Shown here one piece after another: positions 1 through 5,010 of a DNA stretch of 5,010 nucleotides; the stretch's first letter is position 1; the number at the start of each line of letters is the position of its first letter. A model generated the notes under the pieces. The model was not told the DNA's origin, made no database searches, and saw only the letters and a list, made by a program, of their open reading frames with translations. The position numbers and the translations under genes were made by a program. The DNA comes from Candidatus Altarchaeum sp. CG2_30_32_3053 (GTDB lineage Archaea; Altiarchaeota; Altiarchaeia; Altiarchaeales; Altiarchaeaceae), in the NCBI GenBank assembly GCA_001873845.1, contig MNZY01000255.1, positions 1 to 5,010 on the forward strand, in the 5' to 3' direction.

Positions 1-223
1 CAGAATAATTGAAAACAGATTATTCCAAAATTTCGTTACCCGCAAACCTCCAAAGATGTGCTAATATCTTTTTTTACAAAAATTTAGAGTTAAATATTGA
101 AAATGAAATATAATCTACTTTCTTTTTGTGTATAACCATCTAATCAAGTTTAAAGTATTCTTTCTTATCCAATTTCTTCTTTTAATAGTACAAATCAAAG
201 AATTTAAAAAGATTATTGCCTAA
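1..223 (+). promoter_or_regulatory. Probable distal CRISPR leader, cut off from its array by an insertion sequence
   Basis: This stretch is very AT-rich and holds no gene I can support. It sits on the leader side of the array at 1645, judged by repeat decay at the far end, and is separated from the array only by the insertion sequence. A TATA-like run, TTTAAAAA, lies at 203-210. With the element removed, this run would lie roughly 26-42 bp before the first repeat, depending on where the element's ends are placed, which is a plausible spacing for an archaeal promoter starting just before the array. A short plus-strand reading frame enters from the left edge and stops at 62-64. It is 20 residues long, so it could be the tail of an upstream gene or chance. 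The leader call is inferred from position and composition; no leader motif was recognised. Confidence 0.4.
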
Positions 224-230
224 TTGGAAA

Positions 231-249
231 GGTCGATGACATAGGTTAC
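231..249 (+). repeat. Left outer end motif of the insertion sequence
   Basis: The 19-bp motif GGTCGATGACATAGGTTAC occurs here and again, identically, at 266-284. The two copies start 35 bp apart. This outer copy is itself enclosed by an 11-bp perfect inverted repeat, AATTGGAAAGG at 222-232 and CCTTTCCAATT at 250-260. It is probably a transposase recognition site. Confidence 0.8.
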
Positions 250-265
250 CCTTTCCAATTTAGAT

Positions 266-284
266 GGTCGATGACATAGGTTAC
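266..284 (+). repeat. Left inner end motif of the insertion sequence
   Basis: This is an exact copy of the outer left motif. The bases that follow it, AGTTTTT, also match the inward continuation of the outer right motif on the opposite strand. The inner left and outer right copies are therefore the best extended pair, and 266 is an alternative left boundary of the element. Confidence 0.8.
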
Positions 285-289
285 AGTTT

Positions 290-1508
290 TTATAAATTCT
301 TGACCTCATATTTCATCTTTTTTACCTGTTTGAATTTTTTACCATCTTTTGCTTTGTAGAAAACTATTAAAAAATGTTTGACTACATCTATCGTAACCCA
401 TACTCTTTCCCCCACATATCCCTTGTCGATCATGATTTCTTCATTAAGCATTTCAATTTTTCCATTGTTTTTTATCTCTCTGATGAAATGTATCCCGCAG
501 GTATTTATCTCAAACCTTTTAGGGTTGAATTGAAAGTTTTTATCAAGTTTTCGTGAGAGTATATTTTTCAAGTTTTTGTTTTTTAATTTCCACTGTTGCA
601 ACTTGTTATGATTATTTTCAAATTTTTTGACTTCTTGCCTTACATTCTCTTCTGATTTGAATTGTTTCCTTGCCCAGAAGTTTTCTGAAAATAACTTAAC
701 AAACTCTTCAATACCTCCTTTCATCCATGATCTTCTTGGTGCTGTAAAAATAGGTTCTACACCAACATGTAACAGGAATTTAATGAATCTGCTGGCAAAC
801 CTTTTGTAACACCAATTGCCAAGAAACGATGTTGCATTGTCTATTTGGAGATATTTAGGTATGTCTCGTTTTTTGAACAATTCAATGAAAAATGAGATCA
901 CATAATCCATTGATTTTGTAGCAGATATATCTACAACAACTTCTCCACTTATCGTATCTTTAACACAACCCACATATATTTGTTTATTGCTTCCTTTAAG
1001 ATATAACGGACCCTTGAAATCAAAGTAATAGAATTCATTAATTTTTGTAGGTATAATTTTTCTATATCGCTGTTTTGAATGAACCCGTTTATATCTCTTC
1101 TTTTTCTGAACCCGTAATTTGTTCTCACGAATTACTTGTTTGATTACATATAACTTTGGAATTTTATCATCAGAGTAACCAAGTTCGCTAAATTTGTGTC
1201 TGATAGCATCTACGCCAACACAAGAATATTCATAACCCATTTTTTCGCCAGACATTAACTCTTTTCGTATTGCTATGATCTTTGCCTCAATCTATGGTTT
1301 GGTCTTGTTTGCAATAGTTTTTGGTTTTCTAAATTCTTCTTTATACCAATCGTTTTTCTTTCTCTGAAAGCGTTTCCTCCATTTATAAAACCATTTACGG
1401 GAACACCCCCATTCGCTTGCATATATTGGTTGGTTTTTCACCTGATAGATGCGCATTTATGGCATCAATGCGTTTTTGTTCTTCCTTAGAAATATTTGTT
1501 GTATCCAT
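290..1508 (-). pseudogene. Disrupted DDE transposase, IS481-like integrase core
   Basis: The enzyme would cut and join the ends of the surrounding insertion sequence. The best reconstruction begins at ATG 1508 and reads a helix-turn-helix region (LSGEKPTNICKRMG) until a G5 run at 1406-1410. Ignoring one G restores the continuation CSRKWFYKWRKRF; as it stands, that frame stops at 1395-1397. A second lesion is an in-frame TAG at 1292-1294, about codon 72, in the linker between KTIANKTKP and IEAKIIAIRKEL. Beyond it, an intact 321-residue frame from ATG 1255 carries the integrase core, with likely catalytic residues D79 (YFDFKGP), D139 (QIDNATSF) and E183 (GGIEEF), and ends at TAA 290-292. The repaired protein would be about 405 residues, usual for this kind of transposase. 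An alternative ATG at 1456 is in frame with the core and avoids the frameshift, but loses the first helix and still meets the TAG. Confidence 0.85.
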
Positions 1509-1535
1509 TTGATGTAATTTAAAATTACATCAAAT
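1507..1535. promoter_or_regulatory. Perfect palindrome overlapping the transposase start
   Basis: Two perfectly complementary 14-base arms, at 1507-1520 and 1522-1535, flank a single base. The left arm, ATTTGATGTAATTT, includes part of the transposase start codon, which reads CAT at 1506-1508 on the plus strand. The site could be a dimeric-protein operator, or it could form an mRNA hairpin that hides the start and keeps transposase production low. The structure is seen directly; the role is inferred. Confidence 0.5.
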
Positions 1536-1545
1536 ATACAGAAGT

Positions 1546-1564
1546 GTTACCTATGTCCCCGACC
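1546..1564 (-). repeat. Right inner end motif of the insertion sequence
   Basis: The plus strand reads GTTACCTATGTCCCCGACC. It is inverted relative to the left motifs and differs from them at the two central bases (GG instead of AT, read in the left orientation) and at one end base. It lies just upstream of the transposase start, so binding here could also affect transposase expression. That is an inference. Confidence 0.75.
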
Positions 1565-1594
1565 TATTTTTTCAAAAAATCTGTAGAAAAAACT

Positions 1595-1613
1595 GTAACC
1601 TATGTCCCCGACC
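1595..1613 (-). repeat. Right outer end motif of the insertion sequence
   Basis: The plus strand reads GTAACCTATGTCCCCGACC, the reverse complement of the left motif apart from two adjacent central bases. It is followed by TTTCCAA, which mirrors TTGGAAA before the outer left motif. The last base of the mirrored block is 24 bp short of the first CRISPR repeat. Confidence 0.8.
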
Positions 1614-1620
1614 TTTCCAA

Positions 1621-1644
1621 CAATTGCTTGTGAGATTGATATAT
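1621..1644 (+). promoter_or_regulatory. Leader-proximal remnant between insertion sequence and first repeat
   Basis: These 24 bp are all that remains of the leader next to the first repeat. They contain GATATAT immediately before it. Together with 1-223 they would rebuild the original leader. New-spacer integration normally reads sequence next to the first repeat, so adaptation at this array is probably impaired, although the nearest bases are kept. Confidence 0.4.
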
Positions 1645-2279
1645 GTTTGAATAGAACCAGTGTGGTATTGAAATTTTGGAAATGTTTTTTTAATATCTTC
1701 ATTTTTGTTAAGTTTGAATAGAACCAGTGTGGTATTGAAATAATAAAAACTTCTTATTTGTTTGTTTTTTGTTGTCAGTTTGAATAGAACCAGTGTAGTA
1801 TTGAAATTTCTTTTTGATAGAAAATGCTATAGGTGTTTGTCGGGGGTTTGAATAGAACCAGTGTGGTATTGAAATGTATGGTGACATCTGTGTTCGACCA
1901 CCTCGGGTGTTTTGTTTGAATAGAACCAGTGTGGTATTGAAATTATCCATCTTATCCACCTCCCAATCACCGTTTATAAGTTTGAATAGAACCAGTGTGG
2001 TATTGAAATTATTATTATTATTATTATTTTTTTTGTCATCACACTTACAAGTTTGAATAGAACCAGTGTGGTATTGAAATAATTTGTAAGTTTGTTGTGT
2101 CTGTTGCTGTTCCTATGTTTGAATAGAACCAGTGTGGTATTGAAATGAATTTTATTGTGTCTTCTTTTTTCTTGTCTGATTTGAGTTTGAATAGAACCAG
2201 TGTGGTACTGAAATTTTCTAATAGAAGAGGTAAATCAAAATCACTTCCACTTTGAATAGAACCAATGTGTTACTGAAAT
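1645..2279 (+). CRISPR. CRISPR array, 10 repeats and 9 spacers, no cas genes in the window
   Basis: The 30-bp repeat begins GTTTGAATAG and ends ATTGAAAT. Copies start at 1645, 1712, 1778, 1846, 1914, 1980, 2051, 2117, 2185 and 2250. Spacers are 37, 36, 38, 38, 36, 41, 36, 38 and 35 nt, and no two are alike. Repeat 3 has one change (G to A), repeat 9 one (T to C), and repeat 10 four. Decay at the right end and the ATTGAAA-type 3' end both indicate plus-strand transcription with the leader on the left. The mature crRNA would then carry the 8-nt 5' tag AUUGAAAU. Repeats of this kind are common with archaeal type I-B and type III systems, but the type cannot be assigned without the cas genes. The leader appears to be interrupted by the insertion sequence just upstream. 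Confidence 0.98.
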
Positions 2280-2330
2280 TTCACTCTGCGATTTCTACAC
2301 CCCATGAATAGACCGCTCCGTTTAAACTTA

Positions 2331-2341
2331 TTATCTTTTTT
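2331..2341 (+). terminator. Possible oligo-T terminator after the CRISPR array
   Basis: The plus strand reads TTATCTTTTTT, ending in T6, about 55 bp after the last repeat. Archaeal RNA polymerase can terminate on oligo-T alone. There is no supporting hairpin, and T-runs are frequent in this AT-rich sequence. Confidence 0.25.
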
Positions 2342-2343
2342 CA

Positions 2344-2379
2344 CATTTTCATTTTCATTTTCATTTTCATTTTCATTTT
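2344..2379. repeat. Hexanucleotide microsatellite (CATTTT)6
   Basis: Six perfect tandem copies of CATTTT read on the plus strand, or AAAATG on the minus strand. The last base overlaps the TGA stop of the minus-strand gene that ends here. Changing copy number would lengthen or shorten only the 3' untranslated region. If the stop were lost, the minus-strand frame would meet further TGA codons within the repeat. Confidence 0.95.
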
Positions 2380-3485
2380 CACAAAATATACCCTCTTGCA
2401 TCTTCAATTAAGCCAAATCCCGAACATAAATTTTTTGTATCGGTCTCAATGCCTTCTATAGATATATTTCCAACCTCACATAAGTATTCAATATAAGTAA
2501 AAAGGCCGATTTTTTCAAATATAAATTTATGCGAAGCATAAGCTTTTAAAGAAACAGAAATCTTGCCTTTATCTGCTGTAATGAGCCATTGCTGGTTCTT
2601 TTTTCCTGATTTCTTTATACTTAAATTTTTGAAAAGGTATGTTTTATCTTTTGAGTTATCGTAAAATTCAAGCACAGACCGTATCTTGTGCTCAAATAGT
2701 AATATTTCAATCCTTGGCTCAAAGTAAGTCAATACAGAACCATCTGAGAATACGATTCTTCCCCAGTACCATGGAACAAACGGACCGATTACAACAACTT
2801 TCTGGACATAGCATTTTCCGGTGAAATTTTCTCCGTTTAATGTCCCGGTAAAATCAAAGTACATGTTTATTAAAGCAAAACCGGCAAGTAACTTAAAATA
2901 TTTGTTGAACTCAAACGACTTTGAATTATCTTCTGGTTTTGTTATTTTGAAATTTGCAATTTCTTTGTTCCTTTTGGACAGAGTAAAGGAATAATCCGGA
3001 AATTTTCCATTATAATGGACATTATTTTGTTTGCTGGAAACCATAATCCCATCGGAATTTATTGATATTGAACATTTGTCTTCTAGGATTAAATTTTTCC
3101 TGTCGGTATAACCCCATACAGTTATGTACCCGTTTCTTCCTTCGCATTTTCTAAATATTATTTCTTTATTATTAACTTTTATAGACTCGCTGGTATGTCC
3201 AAACATTACGAGGAGTTGTCTTTTGTCTTTGGGTTTTGTTGATACATAAGTCATAAACCAATACTCTTTCCCTGTAGGAGGTAAATCTTCAAAACAAAAA
3301 AAGACAGGGTCAATTTCCTGTGCTGACGTTTTTGTTTTTTTAAGTTCCACCAGGGAATTATACTTTGAATTAATCTGTTTTATTTTTTCTTTTAAGTACC
3401 TTTTTTCAATATCTGACAAAATCCGGATATAATTATCCGCGGTATTAAACAGATAATCTGTTATTTTTTTATTTTCATCAGCCAT
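2379..3485 (-). CDS. Hypothetical protein, 368 residues, possibly lipocalin-like in its C-terminal half
   Basis: I do not recognise the family with certainty. The frame runs from ATG 3485 to TGA 2379-2381. The first 50 residues are charged and probably helical (DIEKRYLKEKIKQINSKYN). From about residue 60 the protein looks rich in beta strands and aromatic residues. The stretch around residues 211-254, with GTLNGENFTG, VVVIGPFVPWYWG and IVFSDGS, and the ending GFGLIEDARGYIL, recall CrtC/AttH lipocalin-like proteins, which also use a G-rich, W-containing barrel strand and a terminal GxG segment. This is a weak, memory-based resemblance. No signal peptide is visible; a short hydrophobic patch near 198-210 is more likely a core strand than a membrane segment. 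The gene lies 89 bp downstream of the DUF357 gene on the same strand. No Shine-Dalgarno sequence precedes the start. Confidence 0.85.
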   Translation of the reverse strand: MADENKKITDYLFNTADNYIRILSDIEKRYLKEKIKQINSKYNSLVELKKTKTSAQEIDPVFFCFEDLPPTGKEYWFMTYVSTKPKDKRQLLVMFGHTSESIKVNNKEIIFRKCEGRNGYITVWGYTDRKNLILEDKCSISINSDGIMVSSKQNNVHYNGKFPDYSFTLSKRNKEIANFKITKPEDNSKSFEFNKYFKLLAGFALINMYFDFTGTLNGENFTGKCYVQKVVVIGPFVPWYWGRIVFSDGSVLTYFEPRIEILLFEHKIRSVLEFYDNSKDKTYLFKNLSIKKSGKKNQQWLITADKGKISVSLKAYASHKFIFEKIGLFTYIEYLCEVGNISIEGIETDTKNLCSGFGLIEDARGYIL

Positions 3486-3574
3486 TTTAAAATTTATTGA
3501 AAAATATGAAGGCGAAGCGAAGTTATTTTAAAATTTAACTGTGAGGTAGCTTTTTTCTGCCAGTTTTCCTAAAT

Positions 3575-3826
3575 TTACTTCAAAAAATTCATAAATTTTC
3601 CCGCATCCATCCACCCTTCTGCATATTCAAGTGCTATGATTGCTCCTATAAAATTCCCGTTATTGTAAAAATAAACCGCATCTTTGTAATAATTCATAGC
3701 CATTTCGTAAAATTTCCTGCTCTCTTTTGTATTCACCGTCAGTGTTAAATTTTCAAAGAGGGCTTTTGCCTTGTTCAGATATCTTTCGGCTCTTTCATTT
3801 ACCCCGTCATGAACATCGGCGTACAT
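3575..3826 (-). CDS. DUF357 family protein
   Basis: This is a small archaeal protein of 83 residues and unknown function. It appears wholly helical. The family signature is seen in the second half: YYKDAVYFYNNGNFIGAIIALEYAEGWMDAG, split here as YYKDAVYFYNNGNF followed by IGAIIALEYAEGWMDAG at about residues 46-77. The length fits the family. The start at ATG 3826 is the only sensible one, since the next Met lies well inside the first conserved helix. It is transcribed away from mfnB across a 71-bp gap and may be followed in the same transcript by the 368-residue gene. No ribosome binding site is visible, so the message may be leaderless. The assignment rests on motif recognition, not a search. 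Confidence 0.85.
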   Translation of the reverse strand: MYADVHDGVNERAERYLNKAKALFENLTLTVNTKESRKFYEMAMNYYKDAVYFYNNGNFIGAIIALEYAEGWMDAGKFMNFLK

Positions 3827-3897
3827 TTTAATTTTTAATTATTTTGTTAAATTTTAATTTTATTTATTTAATTTTAATTGTGATATTTTTAATTAAA
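3827..3897. promoter_or_regulatory. Divergent promoter region between DUF357 and mfnB
   Basis: This 71-bp gap is almost pure A and T. For mfnB, TATTTATTTA at 3861-3870 lies 28-37 bp before the ATG, the right place for an archaeal TATA box giving a nearly leaderless message. A DUF357 promoter must lie on the other strand in the same gap, but the composition is too uniform to pick a box. No inverted operator stands out. Confidence 0.45.
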
Positions 3898-4641
3898 ATG
3901 AAACTTTTAGTAAGCGTCAGGAATGTGCTTGAGGCGATAAACGCGATAGAAGGAAAAGCAGATATAATAGATGTTAAAAATCCAAAAGAGGGCTCACTTG
4001 GTGCATGCACACCAAAAACAATAAAAGAAACAGGAAAAATTTCGCATAACTATAATTTATTATGTTCAGCAGCGATCGGTGATGTTCAGCATGTAGGGAA
4101 TGCGTCTCTTGCCGCTCTTGGTGCAGCGATATGCTGTGTTGATTATATTAAAGTCGGGTTAATGACCGAAAGCACTGCACCCGCTGTTTCAATTATGAAG
4201 GCAGTAACTAAGGAAGTAAGCAGTTATAAAAATTTTTACGGCGAAAAGATAAAGGTTGTTGCAGTGGGATTTGCTGACTGGTATCTGGCAAATACATTTC
4301 CTGTTGAGGAACTATACAACATCGGACTGGCAGGCAACTGTGATGTCCTGATGATAGATACTGCAATAAAAGGCGGAAAAAATTTATTTGATTTTATGAA
4401 AAAAAAAGAGGTTGCGGACTTTGCCAGAACCGCCAGTGACCTGGGGTTTGAAGTTGCGATTGCCGGTTCGCTGAGAAATAAAGAAATTTCCGTTCTGAGA
4501 AACATATCCGAAATAGACATAATTGGCGTCAGAAGTGCTGCCTGTGGAAATTTTGACAGAAACGGAGAAATAGACAAAAACAGGGTAAAGGAACTGAAAG
4601 AAAATTTAGAACAGGGAACAAAAGAAATAACAAATTTATAA
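3898..4641 (+). CDS. mfnB: (5-formylfuran-3-yl)methyl phosphate synthase
   Basis: MfnB makes 4-(hydroxymethyl)-2-furancarboxaldehyde phosphate from two molecules of glyceraldehyde 3-phosphate, the first furan-forming step in the synthesis of methanofuran, the C1 carrier of methanogenesis and related pathways. It is a cytoplasmic TIM-barrel enzyme with a Schiff-base lysine. From ATG 3898 the protein is 247 residues, close to the roughly 235 of the Methanocaldococcus jannaschii enzyme. The active-site residues known there (D25, K27, K85, D151, K155) correspond to D25 and K27 in IIDVKNPKEGSLGA, K85 in DYIKVGL, and D154 and K158 in MIDTAIKGGKNLFDF. The frame stays open upstream to a TTG at 3844, but that would add an unconserved hydrophobic leader of 18 residues. 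The ATG restores the typical MxLLVS start. The neighbouring genes are not methanofuran genes. Confidence 0.96.
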   Translation: MKLLVSVRNVLEAINAIEGKADIIDVKNPKEGSLGACTPKTIKETGKISHNYNLLCSAAIGDVQHVGNASLAALGAAICCVDYIKVGLMTESTAPAVSIMKAVTKEVSSYKNFYGEKIKVVAVGFADWYLANTFPVEELYNIGLAGNCDVLMIDTAIKGGKNLFDFMKKKEVADFARTASDLGFEVAIAGSLRNKEISVLRNISEIDIIGVRSAACGNFDRNGEIDKNRVKELKENLEQGTKEITNL

Positions 4642-4898
4642 AAAAAAAGAGAAAAAAACAAAAATAAAAAGATTTTATGTGTCATAAGTGCTATAAGTGT
4701 TAAAGGTGATTTTTACCCGGGACATCAGAATTGGGATTTTTTTATGTAATTTATCGTAATATCTCCCATAAAACCTGAGTTTCCCACCCCAGCGTAAAAG
4801 TTTGGGCGTAATTTTTAAATCCCAAAGATTTAAAAAGATACGAACGAAGTGAGCGTATTTTTGTTTTTAAGCATAATTAATTTTGTAAATTTTTAAAA
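4642..4898. other. Non-coding convergent intergenic region
   Basis: This region lies between mfnB and the minus-strand gene at the right edge. It starts with an A-rich stretch, then has an oligo-T run (T7 at 4737-4743) that could end the mfnB transcript. A 9-bp inverted repeat, TTGGGATTT at 4731-4739 and AAATCCCAA at 4817-4825, is separated by 77 nt. A short imperfect hairpin (ATACG at 4838-4842, CGTAT at 4854-4858) is followed by T-rich sequence on both strands and could serve as a terminator for either side. No coding frame or tRNA is evident. Confidence 0.5.
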
Positions 4899-5009
4899 TT
4901 ACTCGTCCATTTTTTGATGGTGGGAAAGAAGGGATACATACGAGTCTCTGAAAACTAATTCCGTGGTTGTTTTATCTTCTTCTTTTAATTCTTTTAATTG
5001 CATTTCAAT
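4899..5009 (-). CDS. C-terminal end of an unidentified gene, cut by the window edge
   Basis: A minus-strand frame enters from the right edge and ends at TAA 4899-4901, giving 36 residues in the window. It is charged at first (KELKEEDKTTTELVF) and ends RDSYVSLLSHHQKMDE. An ATG at 5003 could be a start for a 34-residue peptide, but the frame is open beyond it, so this is more likely the tail of a longer gene. The balanced composition looks protein-like compared with the surrounding AT-rich DNA. I do not recognise the family. It is convergent with mfnB. Confidence 0.5.
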   Translation of the reverse strand: MEMQLKELKEEDKTTTELVFRDSYVSLLSHHQKMDE

Positions 5010-5010
5010 G

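Larger units (their letters stand above)
224..1620 (-). mobile_element. Insertion sequence, IS481/integrase-core type, with doubled end motifs
   Basis: The element is about 1.4 kb, with one transposase gene on the minus strand filling its middle. The extreme ends match as inverted repeats: TTGGAAAGGTCG at 224-235 pairs with CGACCTTTCCAA at 1609-1620, and the match runs on for about 26 bp with two mismatches. Each end has a second internal copy of a 19-bp motif, giving four presumed transposase binding sites. An imperfect 7-bp direct repeat, ATTGCCT at 215-221 and ATTGCTT at 1623-1629, could be a target-site duplication if the ends are extended by two bases each. It matches at only 6 of 7 positions, so the exact boundaries are uncertain. 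The element lies 24 bp upstream of a CRISPR array. The transposase is disrupted, so this copy is probably not self-mobile. Confidence 0.85.

Noticed and set aside
2..64. A plus-strand frame from the left edge ending RKPPKMC and a stop at 62-64, possibly the tail of a cas gene.
   Set aside because: Twenty residues are too few to identify, and chance alone could leave this frame open. It is mentioned only within the leader entry.
374..809. Two 60-residue plus-strand frames inside the transposase region.
   Set aside because: They lie opposite the conserved integrase core and have no recognisable features.
1292..1294. The TAG as a true pyrrolysine codon.
   Set aside because: The same gene also carries a frameshift, so decay is the simpler reading, and nothing else in the window shows amber decoding.
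1708..2056. Open frames on both strands across the CRISPR array.
   Set aside because: They consist of translated repeats and spacers; the regular 30-bp repeat explains them.
1645..2279. The array transcribed from right to left.
   Set aside because: The most degenerate repeats are on the right and the repeat ends ATTGAAA-like on the plus strand. Both favour left-to-right transcription.
2639..2824. A 61-residue plus-strand frame opposite the 368-residue gene.
   Set aside because: It is antisense to a long, protein-like frame and has no motif.
3844..3897. Upstream TTG start giving an 18-residue hydrophobic N-terminal extension of MfnB.
   Set aside because: The family is a soluble barrel starting MxLLVS. 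The extension is a translation of the AT-rich promoter, and numbering from 3898 places D25, K27 and K85 exactly.
4236..4685. A 149-residue minus-strand frame opposite mfnB.
   Set aside because: It is low-complexity (S, F and L rich) and antisense to a conserved enzyme, so it is a shadow frame.

Overview
The window is very AT-rich and most likely comes from an archaeon in or near the methanogens and other methanofuran users. The best evidence is a clear mfnB gene (methanofuran biosynthesis) transcribed divergently from a small archaeal-type DUF357 protein. No convincing Shine-Dalgarno sequence stands before the starts examined, which fits leaderless archaeal transcripts. I see no tRNA or rRNA and no recognisable cas gene.

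Layout. Positions 1-223 are AT-rich and hold no gene I can support. They look like the distal part of a CRISPR leader, with a TATA-like run at 203-210. Positions 224-1620 are an insertion sequence of about 1.4 kb. It has two copies of a 19-bp motif at each end and a minus-strand DDE transposase of the IS481/integrase-core type. The transposase is broken by an extra G in a G5 run and an in-frame TAG. A CRISPR array of 10 repeats and 9 spacers follows at 1645-2279, starting only 24 bp after the element. The repeats decay toward the right, so the leader side is the left, where the insertion sequence sits. The insertion appears to have cut the leader away from the array.

Right of the array, a hexanucleotide microsatellite (2344-2379) runs into the stop codon of a 368-residue minus-strand protein of unknown function, with a C-terminal half that vaguely recalls lipocalin-like CrtC/AttH proteins. 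The DUF357 gene (3575-3826, minus) lies upstream of it on the same strand, and the two could be one transcript. A 71-bp AT-rich divergent promoter region separates DUF357 from mfnB (3898-4641, plus), which keeps all five active-site residues described for the family. After mfnB there is a non-coding convergent region, then the C-terminal end of an unidentified minus-strand gene at the right edge.

The most interesting part is the CRISPR locus: an array decapitated by an insertion sequence, with spacers that are mostly pyrimidine-rich on the predicted crRNA strand. That skew suggests, but does not prove, spacers antisense to transcripts. I found no clear case for an entirely new system.
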